Assembly (NCBI GenBank): GCA_900618795.1
Contig: UYJD01000002.1
Location: 2,549,077 to 2,613,076, forward strand
Length of the DNA: 64,000 nt
Reading direction: 5' to 3'
DNA from: Cyanodermella asteris
Taxonomy: Eukaryota > Ascomycota > Lecanoromycetes > Ostropales > Stictidaceae
In this document: positions 44,451 through 54,921 of the stretch, piece after piece
Numbering within the stretch: position 1 is the stretch's first letter
Layout: each line of letters opens with the position of its first letter
Position numbers and translations under genes: made by a program
Notes under the pieces: generated by a model
Databases searched by the model: none
The model's input: the letters and a program-made list of their open reading frames with translations, nothing else
Told to the model about the DNA's origin: nothing

Positions 44451-46199
44451 ATGGTCGCCCAGTACAGATCATCCGGCGAAAGCTCTCGCAGCGATGCCTC
44501 CCACCTGCCCCTATACGCCGCCAACAAAGAACACAGCGAGACTTCCTTACCCGGCAAGCTTCGCCATCTGGCCTTGAAAGGTGCATATACCGCTCCGTAT
44601 ACACGAATATCATGTTGCTGACCCGCTCGTACAGTGACGCGAAAACACGTCGTCATACTCGTCGTCGTCATCTTCTGTTTCTTCTTCCTCAGATCGTCAC
44701 GCCCCGAGACGATGATTCGCAAGCCACAATGGCTACCGGAGAACGTCTTCACCTGCGACTCTGAACGCTTCAAACACAAGGGCATCGCCCCGCCCGAAGT
44801 AAAGGACCATCGTGCCCTGACGACGTTATGGGGTCAGCTATCCCAGTCTTTCAACGCACACGGCACATCGCCTTCCTTCCTCGACCGACCGCCAGCCAAA
44901 GAAGAGGCTGCCAATGTCACCGAGATCCGCGAGATCATTCTTTTGGCCGAAGAGGAGGCCAAGGCGAACAGAGAGTCTCACGCTGCCCTCGTGGAGGAGA
45001 TTCCGGAATACCCGGAGACGCTGTTCGAAGGGACCGGTATCGTCACATTAGCTGGAGGCCACTTTTCGGAATTTGCTGCGACCAGCCTTGGAATGGTGCG
45101 CGAAGTTGGAAGCAAGCTGCCCATCGAGATTTGGGCCATCGATGAGGAGGAAGAGAAGGAAGGCTGGTGTGTGGAGCTGGCGGCCGAAGGCATTGCGTGC
45201 CGCCGCCTGTCTGACTATGTCGACGTCAAAGCCCTCCAGCACCCATACCAGTACAAAGTTCTAACCATGCTCCTCTCCTCGTTCCAAGAGATTCTGTTCC
45301 TCGACGCCGACAGCTTCCCGCTCAAGAACCCCGATCCGCTGTTCGAGACGGAAGAATACGTTCGCACTGGCACGGTCATGTGGCCCGACTACTGGATGAG
45401 CGTTGCTTCAGGTTGGACCAGCTATATCATGGGCATGACCGACGAGAAGGCGCACCTTTACACCGATATCAAGACCGCTGAATCCGGTCAAATTCTGTGG
45501 GACAAGAAGCGTCATTGGCGATCCCTGGTCCTTGCATCCTACTACAACTTCCACGGTCCGAACTTCTACTACACCCTGATCAGTGCCAACTATGCGGGCT
45601 GGGGCGACAAGGACACTTTCCCCTGGGCCATGCGAGCACTGGGCGAGGAGTACTACCTGGTCCCCCACGACATTACCACTGTTTTCCACGTTCCGAACGC
45701 CAACACGGCAGACAGGGATCCTTTTGGCATCGGCATGGCTCAGGCCGATCCTCGCGACAAGGACACGGCGGTTCCGTTTTTCCTTCACAACAACATCATC
45801 AAGTGGAGTATGCGGGACTTTTTGTGTGTGAAATGCAAGCCAATCTGGATGAACAAAGAGGGGAAGATGCCGTTGGAATTCAAGTCTTACTACGAGAACT
45901 CGGAGGCGTCGATATACGAGAACCTGCACGAAGGCAAGCGCATCTTGCGTGAAGACGCGATGCTGAAATTCGGTCTAGACCCCGAGCCGCTCATCTGGAA
46001 GCAATTGGAACACACGGCTTGCCGCAGTCAAGCCTGGGGCAGCAAGAAGCTCTGTAATCTGGCCCGCAAACACATGACGGCAACCTTTGGATTCGAGTTC
46101 AGGCCGACACACGTTAAGGGCGTGATCGGCGCAGAAAGCGAACTATGGGAAGACTGCGTGATTGATCCACCAAACCACAATTTTACCGCGTCGAACTGA
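44451..46199 (+). CDS. Golgi alpha-mannosyltransferase, GT71 (MNN2-like)
   Basis: Type II Golgi membrane glycosyltransferase that adds mannose branches to the outer N-glycan chain of cell-wall mannoproteins. Exons are 44451-44580 and 44635-46199 (564 aa). The 54-nt intron has a GTGCAT donor and joins the cytosolic tail to the membrane anchor: ALK-VTRKHVVILVVVIFCFFF (residues about 41-62). The catalytic domain has GIVTLAGGHFSE, the DxD motif in LFLDADSFPLKNPDPLFE and a Trp-rich MWPDYWMSVASG segment, as in MNN2/MNN5. HNNIIKW and a final Cys-containing part complete the fold. Linkage (alpha-1,2 versus alpha-1,3) is inferred from similarity to MNN2 by eye and is not certain. Confidence 0.92.
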
Positions 46200-46781
46200 C
46201 CGAACTGACCGATGCGATGCGACGCATAGAAGGAAGGCGTTTTACATAACTTATGGTGCACGAGTGGGCATGTTGAGCGACCGGCGTTTGGGACTGACTC
46301 TTTCACTTGCGACCTTTTCCCCGGCACATGAATATCCGAGCAGCATGCAGGGCTGCAATTACCTGGCTCACGCCATTTTCACTTTTCTGTCTACCTGTAT
46401 ACGCATATACCCGATTGATCCTGGTGTGAATAGAGGTCAACATGTTTATTCTTCTATAGTCATTGAATATAGGATATGTTGGAAGGCCACCCGCGCGCTG
46501 GCAGCCTTGGGTTATCGGTGCTTCGGATTTCGACTTTGATCGAAATGGGAGTGTGAGTGGGTGGTTTGGGAGGATGCCATGTATTTACGGACGGTGATGC
46601 TCCAGAAAATGGAATGAACAAAATATACCTCAACAAAATTCGCATTGACAATTGTGTTGCATGTTCAACTCGAGGGTCTGTAAATTTTGTATCCGCTCAA
46701 TCTTGCCCGGAACGAAGGGTGTTCTGTGCCATGTAAATTGTCCATGTCTAGCCGAATCTAGGTCTATCCAGTCCGTGAATG
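46200..46781. other. Convergent 3' spacer with a short direct repeat
   Basis: About 580 bases between two convergent genes. Just after the mannosyltransferase stop codon a 9-nt unit CGAACTGAC is repeated in tandem twice. Otherwise nothing is recognised. Confidence 0.5.
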
Positions 46782-48035
46782 CTAAGTCGAACCTTCTATC
46801 GGTAAGCCGTCTATGCCGATTCTCAAACCATCCCAGCTGGGCCGAACCCACATTCCCCGACCCTCCTCAGTCTGACCCCAAGCCTCCGACTCCCGCGTCG
46901 CATGTTCATGTTCGACATTGTGCGAGAACCCCACCAACCAAGTCCGCTCCGGTCCGTCGTCGTCGTCATCGTCCTCTTCCTCCCGATCATGACGACTCCC
47001 ACCTCCACCTCCATTCGCGGTCCCATTCACCGTCCCGTTTGCGTGAATTTGCTTCCGCCTCCATCGGGCCCCGGACCCCAAATTGTCCCTGACCCACTCC
47101 CTCCCCTGCTGGATCCCGAAGTGACTCGCGTGCGGCTCCCACTTCAACCCGTCCATGACCACGACCCGACTCCCCCTCATCCGTTCCGTCGTCGTGTCCG
47201 GCACGCCCGAACAGTCGCTCACCCAGCTGAAGTCCCCGATCCGGAAGCCCATGCACATGAACGGCTCGCCGGTCTTCATGTACCGGCCGTGTTCGACGGG
47301 GAGCGGCGTCACGCGCAGGTTGCCGCACGAGGCGATTCGGAAGGAGCCGTCTGCGTTCCCGTCACTAGAGGTACCGTCGGCGATACCGTTCGTTGAAGGT
47401 TCGGATCCGACGGAGGAGGAGGAGGAGTTGTCGACGTCGACGCCTGCACCGACCCTCCTCGCTCCCCCCTTTATCGGGTCGAAAACCCACCAGACGAAAC
47501 TCGGCACGTCCCCGCCACCCGTGGCGGCGCGCCGGTCGACCAGGTACGGAAACGTGCGTTCGACCTGCGCCATCGTGGCCGCGTCGCAGTAGACGTCGAT
47601 GTGGTCCTGGATCGCCGGCTCGCCGGTCGCCGTGCTGGGCAGCGTCCAGGCGCGCAGGTCGTCGAGGCCGAAGAAGGCGTTCGCGTGCGCGTGCGTCAGG
47701 AGGAGAGCCGAGATGCGCCGAAGGTTGTGCCTGGGAAACAGGGAGGTGGAGGTCGCGAAGAAGGTCTTGCCGCAGTCTATCAGCAGGGTGTGCGAGTTGG
47801 TGTCGTCCGGGGCCGCGGCGGTCGGCGAGGATGATTTCGGGATCCGCAGGGCGGCTCCGGTGTTCATGCGTCGGTTCTTGGGGTTGCTGCTGCAGCAGGT
47901 CGGACATGGGCTGTGGGCTCGTTTCGGGGAGGTGAGGCAGGATATCACGGGGATGGCGCCGGAGGTGCCGGTGCCGAGGAAGATGAGTTCGGTGGGGGTC
48001 GGTTCGGGGTGTGAAGGGGAGGACGTCGAGGCCAT
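46782..48035 (-). CDS. Metallo-beta-lactamase-fold hydrolase (PhnP-like) with altered metal site
   Basis: Predicted metal-dependent phosphodiesterase-type hydrolase, 417 aa, no introns. The fold is shown by ELIFLGTGTSGAIPVISCL at the N-terminus, HTLLIDCGKTFF, the histidine motif THAHANAFFGLDDLRAW, LRVTPLPVEHG (metal ligand His), FSWVSDCSGVP and a C-terminal FGIQQG/VGFSHNVEH region. The motif is normally THxHxD; here Asp is Asn, which would remove a metal ligand, so activity may be reduced or lost unless the site is tolerant. Two inserted low-complexity parts, Ser-rich near residues 207-230 and Gly/Asp/Glu-rich near 340-370, are not conserved in the core fold. The biological substrate in fungi is unknown. 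Confidence 0.85.
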   Translation of the reverse strand: MASTSSPSHPEPTPTELIFLGTGTSGAIPVISCLTSPKRAHSPCPTCCSSNPKNRRMNTGAALRIPKSSSPTAAAPDDTNSHTLLIDCGKTFFATSTSLFPRHNLRRISALLLTHAHANAFFGLDDLRAWTLPSTATGEPAIQDHIDVYCDAATMAQVERTFPYLVDRRAATGGGDVPSFVWWVFDPIKGGARRVGAGVDVDNSSSSSVGSEPSTNGIADGTSSDGNADGSFRIASCGNLRVTPLPVEHGRYMKTGEPFMCMGFRIGDFSWVSDCSGVPDTTTERMRGSRVVVMDGLKWEPHASHFGIQQGREWVRDNLGSGARWRRKQIHANGTVNGTANGGGGGSRHDREEEDDDDDDGPERTWLVGFSHNVEHEHATRESEAWGQTEEGRGMWVRPSWDGLRIGIDGLPIEGST

Positions 48036-48689
48036 GGCGGTAGTGACTGTCTGTGGGGTAGCTGAATGTGTGATTTTGTCGTGGAAGTTGCGTGTCTTCT
48101 GGGAATCAAAAAGTGGGCTCGAATTGTGGTCTGCTTAAATATCGTCAATCATGAGATGAGGTCAAGGTGGTTCGTCGGATCTGGCTTTGGAATCTTGCAA
48201 CACGTCCACAAAATTATGAATCCTGATTGCCGGATTGTTGGTTCCCCGGTCTGCACTCAGAATGGTGGTGCTTGTATGTCTACCGGTCGGAAGTTTGAAC
48301 TGTCGATTAAATATCTTTTGCTCGTGAAATGGCCCGCCTCGGATCTAACACTGTCGCGTGTCGCTATCGGTCTGAACAAATGACAGTCTATCGGTTCGAT
48401 ATTGAAGAGCTTATTCGTATGAAGCTAGACATGGCCCGCAAGAAAGTCGGATGAAAAGCCAGAGCACAAGCAAGGATGTGCGCTGTCAGACAGTCTGCAT
48501 GCGGTGGCGGTCAAGCTGGCTGTCGTTCTTGTGCCAATCATGGTGCATTTTAGCGATGATGTAAGCACAAAAACGACACCGCAACGCAGAGATCCTTATA
48601 CCTCAAGGGAACTCCCCAGTCTCTAAACTCCTCGTTCAAGGTTCGCACAGAAATTGGCGCTCTTTATGACTGACAGGACATCTCTATAG
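48036..48689. other. Promoter and spacer of the hydrolase gene
   Basis: About 650 bases with no convincing frame; it contains the 5' flank of the hydrolase gene. Confidence 0.45.
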
Positions 48690-49650
48690 TCTGAGCCGCG
48701 AGTTTTGTGCATCGAGGGCTATACGTCGCGCCAGCTCTCGTACTCCGTGACCGACATGCGGCATTCTCCGCTATAGCTCACAGGTCCGAACATGCTATGG
48801 GATGGTCGGAGTACATGCGCCATCTGTCGGGCATGGGGGCGCTAACTATGGCGTGGTATGCTACTAAGCCCAAAAATGCCTGCAAACTGATAATGCTCAC
48901 TGATGTAGATGGACCTGTTCCCACTTGTTCTTGGCTGGCCGTTGATGCAGAAATCAAGTTCGTTTGCCTGCGTCAACGGCGGCGACGACCAAGCTTACCG
49001 TATGCAGAAGACGGAAATTACTGGGTCGTCGGGCTGCTTGCTGCTTTCCGTCAACCAGAAAGGCACAGCCTTCACCAAGACTGCTGCCCGCAAGACTGCG
49101 CGAATAGTATACGTGCTCGCTGTTTTCTCCTCTCAGTACACGCGCAGCGAGATTGCTCGAGTGAAGGAGGATGGAAAATAAAGGTCGATAACTGTGGACT
49201 ACAAGAGCGCATAGGCTTGAAAATACCTCATTGCCGCTGCGTACCCGCCGGATTCCGGCCGGACATTGTTTTGGACAGTAGGTCAGATTTTACTCAGGTG
49301 TACGCTGTGCCAATATGCATTGAGGCTTAGCGACAATCGCAGAGCATTCTTAGAAAGTCAAATATTGACCCCAAAGATCCGGGGCAGGCAAGATCCTGGC
49401 CTCAGAGACATAATTATCCCATTTAATTCGAAGAATCGGTACGATCACGAGGACTTTGAAACCTTCGATAGAGACTGGGATGGTGGGGGATTCCTTAGTT
49501 TCTGTAGCATCCAGGTTCGAAGGCACGATGAGTTCCCAAAGACGTTTGTGCGAATTGGCTATCTCACCTGGAGCTGTACGAACGAGAAGGGTTGGAGCAG
49601 CCACCTGGGGCGGGCTTTAGGCCAATATTCAGACTTTCCTAGACAAAGAT
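48690..49650 (+). pseudogene. HET-domain protein gene fossil, C-terminal part
   Basis: Remnant of the C-terminal half of a HET-domain protein. Recognisable blocks in order are DRHAAFSAIAHRSEHAMGW, the PTCSWLAVDAEIKF block (usual form APSWSWASVDG), VYAVPICIE, and FVRIGYLTWSCTNEKGW near the end. The HET domain itself is not seen upstream. It carries several breaks and spans at least two frames, so it is dead. It is a different part of the family from the fossil near 28 kb and probably an independent gene. Confidence 0.65.
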
Positions 49651-50225
49651 GAAAGAGGCGAGATCCGGCTAGTGTGGCTGCTGTGCACGATTCTCCAGGT
49701 TGTAAAGCTATGCCGCTCGTACTAGCAGTCAGTTCATCGTCTCAAGACTTCCTAAGGAGCGAACTGGGGGCGATTGTACCTTGTTGAGGACCAGCTGACA
49801 ATCCAATCGGTGCTGTTCTCAGCCTTCTTTGATACTGCCGTGCAAGCTGTTAATCAACAGTAAACCACGCTCGGGCACACTTCGACCGAAGTTGAAGGTG
49901 GATGACTTGCTCTTCAACCCATTTTGCCTCGCTGTTCCTGACAAGGACGCTGTTTCGGAGCTGGTTGTAACGCGAGCACGGTGTGGTTGACTATGTAGGC
50001 GACCAATGAAGGTCGGCGTCAAGTCTGAAGGTGTTGCTCGTAGGTCTGGGTCTTCACTGGGTGCGGTGAACTGGGTGTGTAAGGTTACGATCAATGAGAT
50101 AGCATTGATACTATTAAGTTAAGCCTGAGGGCTCCTATCTGAGTGCGACGAAGTCGCACGACTATATACTTGTTAGACTTGGGTGGTGAGTTAGATAACC
50201 TGCCTAACCTGTCAGACCTGTCGAA

Positions 50226-50250
50226 TAGGTCGAACAGGTCGAACAGGTTA
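50226..50250. repeat. Short 9-bp tandem repeat
   Basis: About three copies of AGGTCGAAC, with reverse-complement-like GACCTGTC units just upstream at 50214-50222, so the segment can fold on itself. Probably a microsatellite. Confidence 0.5.
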
Positions 50251-51532
50251 CGGAGTCCAACTCCGACCAGATACGCCCTTGAGTACCGTGAGTAATGCCT
50301 GATTGGATCAGAGTCCCTGACGTCTGATCGGTCTTTCCTTTGTCCGTGACACACACCCCTGTATACGTTTGGGGACTTTACCGCTGGGAATGGCCAGGTG
50401 CATCAGTGCCGAAATTGGCAGGAGCTCCGTCGATATGCTACGGACAACTCAGCCTGCTACAGGGACTCTATTGAGAGAATCCCGCTCGGGGATCACTTCG
50501 GCTTCTGCTCTGATCACGAGGGAAACGTGGATGGCGTCACAGAGCTGTGAAAGATTGATGAGACTTCGCACCGATATTGGTCTGCATCGCTAGCTACTAT
50601 TCCCAGCTATGAAATCACGTTCACATTACAGACCGTATATGTAGACTGTACCTCTTACAGGTGTGTTGCAAGCTGCGTAACAGTCCACTCAAATGGAGGA
50701 CCCCGTCGCGAGTCTATGCTTTCAAAAATGTCCGACACAGCCCTGTAAGCAAGACTTCGGGGCCAGGCATCCCCACGGCTCCCGTCAAGTCGATAAGAGC
50801 CCGGAGTCTCTATGATCATCAAATCGGAGAAGGGCTGCTTTAGGTTTACTGTTGAAGCGGTAAGTGGCTAGCTTACTAGCGGCCAAAGCGGCTATGTTTT
50901 TTGTGCACCTCCATCGCGTTATTAGCGTACCAGACCTGACGCGTCGACGCTTTACCGAAGAGAGAAGAGAAGTCACCAATCGTAAGAGCTCGATCAACAT
51001 ACAGAAGCTAATACCAAGATTGTCACGCCGAGCCACTGATGGAGGTGCACAAAAAATCTCCCTGCGACACTGTATCTCCCCGGAGCCGATAGCCGGCAAG
51101 GCCTCTCCTCACGGCCGTCCATGCGGCCCTAGTGATGATTTCACACAAGGCTCTCAAAAGACTTCTGATCAGCCCAAAGTATGCCCAAAAGGTATCAACA
51201 CTTCCGTTTGGCGCAAGGGAACGATCCTGCTCACCAATAGCTGAATATTAAAAGCAGCGACCGTCTTCCGGGTCTGTTTCACCTGCCCAATGAAACAGGT
51301 CAATCTAGCCCACCGGCTGCTGATCTGTCAATAGGGCGGACAGATTCAGATGCAATCAACGTCTTTGGGCGGCAAAGTGAGTTGGGGCTGTGCCTTTTCG
51401 TGGAGGTTAGCATTGGACGACTCAGGTCCGACAAGCTTACTTTTTGGGCGGTATGCATTGCGAGCGTCATTGCAATGCTTTGAGAGTCAGAGACAGGCCC
51501 TGGCAATCCGCGGCCACCACGACCTGTCCTAG

Positions 51533-51539
51533 TATAAAG
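51533..51539 (+). promoter_or_regulatory. TATA box of the secreted-peptide gene
   Basis: TATAAAG lies 109 bases upstream of the ATG and is followed by a pyrimidine-rich leader, a layout typical of strongly or conditionally expressed fungal genes. It is the best core promoter seen in the window. Confidence 0.6.
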
Positions 51540-51641
51540 GACTGACTCTCTCTTCTCCGACGCTCACAGACTGTCGCCACCATCGATCCAGATTCAGACA
51601 ACAAGCATCGTACCCACAATATTAGCATCAACACTCCCAAA

Positions 51642-51825
51642 ATGAAGTTCATCGTTGCCTTGCTGCTCATGGTCTCCGTTGCTGTCGGACTTCCAGTGCC
51701 GTACGCTTCGGAGGACTCAGGTAAGTTGACCCGTTCTACCTAGCAGAGTAATGGCTAATACGTCTTCCCCCGCAGCTATTCACGCCGACGACGTCGACAT
51801 CACAAACATTGGAGATGGCTACTGA
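51642..51825 (+). CDS. 42-residue secreted peptide (candidate peptide-product precursor)
   Basis: Two exons, 51642-51720 and 51776-51825, separated by a 55-nt intron with GTAAGT donor, GCTAAT branch site and CGCAG acceptor. The first 16 residues, MKFIVALLLMVSVAVG, are a textbook signal peptide; the likely mature part starts LPVPY, is acidic and has no Cys. The last exon encodes the C-terminal part IHADDVDITNIGDGY, ending in a free Tyr. There is no Kex2-type KR/RR site and no repeat of a core. It lies 135 bp from the convergent O-methyltransferase gene and near a tyrosinase. The strong start context (AAAATGA) and well-formed intron and promoter support a real gene, although a short secreted effector or hormone-like peptide is equally possible. 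Confidence 0.75.
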
Positions 51826-51960
51826 GTGATCCATACGACCTCCATTGAGGCGTATAGGAAAAATGAAATCGAGATTGAACAGGCTGTGCGTTGACATTTG
51901 TTCGGTTCCGGATCACGCAACGAATGATAATGCTCCTACACTGGTGACTGTTCGCACTCT

Positions 51961-53364
51961 TCACTCTTTCCACGTAGCCTCGATGATAGCCATGAAAGAC
52001 CCAGGGGGCGTCCAGACTTTAACACCATCAAACCTCTGGTCTGCTTTGGCGAAGATGTCCTTCCATTCTTGCGCCTCCCTGTCTCTCGCGTTAAAGAGGG
52101 CCATCATAATCAAGTCCATATGCCGAATGCGTCTCTCCTGAAGAAGCGTCATGGTGCCCGGCTCTGGAACTAGATAGTCGTTAATAACGATCTTCGCTCC
52201 AGGCTTCAGCGCAGGAATGAGAGCTTGCAGGATCTTGATCGCGTACACATCGCTCCAGTTATGAAAGATTTGCCTGAAGAGATATGCGTCCGCGGTGACT
52301 GGCTGGGTCGTCAGGAAGTTATGACACATAAACTCCATCCTATCACCGTCTACTGCTTTTGGCTGACTTTGCGCTTGCTCAATGACCTTGGGTGTGTCTT
52401 GCACGATGAACTTGAGACCTGGGTTGACTTTGGCGATGTCTGCAGATGCGAAGCCGGTGGACCCGCCGACGTCGACCACGGTGCCTGAGCCGCCTCCAAC
52501 AGATGCCCAATCGTATCCAGAGACTAAAGGTGCCGTAGACATGCCGATGCCCTTCGTGAAGGTTGACATTGTGCCTGCAAAGCGTTTCGCGAGCTCTGGG
52601 TGCTGCTCATGGTATTCGAAGAGTGGTAGATCAGTCTTGTGCGCGATGTTCCAACCCTGCAGGCCTGTTAGAGGCAACACCATCGTCGCAGGATCGAAAA
52701 CATACCGTCTGGTTTGGTTCTCCAGCTTGAGACTTTTCAAGCGCTTCGAGAGTCTGGCACGGGCGGTTAGCAGTCAGTCAGAGGTGCACTTTGGCCTGGT
52801 ACGAACATGAGCAAAGGACTGGTAGCATTCGTCAAACATGTGACCAATGCCCATCAAGGCCTCCGGATCCTCGACAAGTTTCCGAGATGCCGCACTGTGT
52901 GAGACGAAGCCTCGCTTCTTCTCTTGGAAAATTCGATAGAAGATGATAGCATGGCGTATGAGTCGCCGCAAGTCCGGTTCAGGCACGTTACATTGTTTTG
53001 CAAGGTCTTCAAACGAAATATGCCCGTCGAGCGGAACCTTGCGCGGTACATCGAATTTCCACACTGCTTGCAAAGACGCAGCATTAAGCTGGGCAATTAG
53101 CACGCTTTCGTGTCACAGTCTTCAGGCACTTACAGTTGGTCTGATGACCATGGCTGGTCCCATCAACAGGTCGTTCAGCTCAAGCCCAGCCTCGATGGCC
53201 TTCAGGCGCGCTCGTTCGATACTTGGATCATTAATGCCAAATGCTTGAGGGCCGTGTTCCTCGAACGATGGGGAGGCCAACCCGTTCTCATTTAGGTACT
53301 TGTCGACCAAAAGAGTATTCGACTTCACAAGCTCCGCTAACTCGGCAATTTTGCTTGCAGACAT
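51961..53364 (-). CDS. SAM-dependent O-methyltransferase (COMT-like)
   Basis: Small-molecule O-methyltransferase with an N-terminal winged-helix dimerisation domain and a C-terminal Rossmann domain, 418 aa. Exons are 53134-53364, 52807-53088, 52706-52753 and 51961-52656. Homology-guided splicing gives ALEKSQAGEPDQT joined to GWNIAHKTDLPLF, matching the family ALEKWPGSEEPN..G pattern. SAM motif I is VVDVGGSTG (about residues 247-255) and the probable catalytic base is His319 in FHNWSD. The second intron uses a less common GTTCGT donor but has a perfect GCTAAC branch site. Such enzymes methylate phenolic or polyketide hydroxyls in secondary metabolism. It is divergent from the tyrosinase gene with a 482-bp gap and convergent with the peptide gene. 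Confidence 0.9.
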
Positions 53365-53846
53365 GCTGTAATGAGTACAATTTGAATTGCTGCCTTCGGT
53401 AGTTCTTCGCAAGTCCAGCTAACAGGTCCTTAGAGCACGAGCCCTTTCAAAGTTGAGTTAGTGGGTTCCCCTGATATAACAGAAGCTTTGGCATCGCTTT
53501 ACGGGTTCCAGGCAAGCGGGGCGCAGCCCCTCACTCCTGAACCTTAGCATGCATAGTTGGCTAGGGATGTACGTGAGATCGACCTGGTGGTCGGGGAGAA
53601 CAATGTGAGGTTTCAGGTCGCACTTAAAGCGGCTCCAGGGAGCTGCGCGAACGGCGAACGTCCCTCTTAGCGCGGTCAAGTAGCGCGGAGGGGCCCTGGT
53701 TCTTCTTGAATGCCTCTGTCAGGCAGGATATTTGTATTGCTGCGATGAACAACGCTTTGTCATTGCAGACTCGATTTGCATATTAGCGGCTCGCGGGCTC
53801 CGACGAGCAACACACTGCGCATGCACCACTATGTCGGAAAATTTGG
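53365..53846. promoter_or_regulatory. Shared divergent region of methyltransferase and tyrosinase
   Basis: A 482-bp divergent spacer that would allow co-regulation. No zinc-cluster or other operator could be assigned with confidence. It contains no in-frame ATG for the tyrosinase signal sequence. Confidence 0.45.
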
Positions 53847-54921
53847 TTGAAATGCATCTCCGTCGGGGCGCTAACTAGTATCATCATCCTGTTTGCAGTG
53901 CTCTATACTCGTGCATTAAGTACCGAGGATGTGTTCGCGGACGTGCAGGTTCGGCGGGGGTGGAGAACTCTGTCGCGCGACGCTAAACAGAAATATATCG
54001 ATGCGGTTCTCTGCTTAAAGACTAGGCCTTCTCGACTAGGACAGAATCATTCTTTGTACTTCGACTTCGCCTGGCAACATGCACTTACTGACGCTTCATG
54101 TATGGCTGTGGCATCAACAGAATTGAGCGTGACTGACTTGCGCAGATCATCACTCCGCGGTCTTCCTTCCCTGGCATCGATGGTACTTGAAGGTTTATAA
54201 GGATACTCTGACGCAAGAATGCGGCTTGGAAGGTGAACTGCCGTGAGACACCTAAATCTGCTGTTATCGTCCCTAGTACTAATGCTTTAGCTGTAGCTAC
54301 TGGGACTGGTCCCTCGATTGGCAAGACATTGTTTCTGCGGCAATCTGGTCCTCGGAAGAAGGCTTCGGCGGCAATGGCTCGTCGTCGGCGGGACTAAGAG
54401 GTGGATGCGTCGAAAATGGCCCATTTGCACGCCTAGAGATACCTTTTGTGAACACGGTATCTCATCCACATTGCTTGTCCCGAGGTTTTCTTTCCGGTGA
54501 GGCTTTAAGGTCCCTGACAGCAACTATACAGTCAAGCGCAATGGAGACACTCATGTCAAGCCCTGATTACGCGACGTTTCGAAAGCAGTTCGAGCTAAAC
54601 CAACATATTGTCATACCAAAAGTCGTACACGGAGACTTCTCCACAGATAGTGCTCAAGTAGGTTAGTAATACGACAAACCCGAGCGCATTGGTCGTTGTT
54701 GCTAACCAGCGAAAGATCCGGTCTGGTGGCTTCATCATGCCCAGGTCGATAGACTGTGGTGGATCTGGCAGCAAAGAAACCCAACAACGCGTCTATTCGA
54801 CCACGGAGGCTCTCAAGACAGTACGCTGAAGTCGGCCCTTGATTTTGGCAACCTTTCACCCAGCGTCATGGTGTTGCGCACCATGGACACTTCGGCAAAC
54901 AGCTTGTGCTATACATATTAA
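53847..54921 (+). CDS. Tyrosinase-type copper oxidase, start codon uncertain
   Basis: Type 3 copper enzyme that hydroxylates phenols and oxidises them to quinones, 306 codons. Exons are 53847-54099, 54146-54242, 54297-54661 and 54716-54921 (a CAG at 54709 is the alternative last acceptor). The signal-like KCISVGALTSIIILFAVLY begins exactly where a TTG stands (53847); no ATG is available in that frame. CuA is VRRGWRTL, AWQH (His78), then HHSAVFLPWHRWYLKVY with the correct H-x8-H spacing; ELPYWDWSLDW follows. CuB includes a His pair in ELNQHIVIPKVVHGDF, eight apart instead of four, and WWLHHAQVDRLWWIWQ. The end LCYTY is typical of short fungal tyrosinases without the long C-terminal cap. In fungal peptide clusters such enzymes hydroxylate Tyr. 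Confidence 0.8.

Larger units (their letters stand above)
49651..51641. other. 2-kb gene-poor stretch with a small tandem repeat
   Basis: No gene is supported. A 9-bp unit close to AGGTCGAAC is repeated about three times at about 50226-50250. The last ~110 bases form the TATA-containing promoter and CT-rich leader of the peptide gene. Confidence 0.45.
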
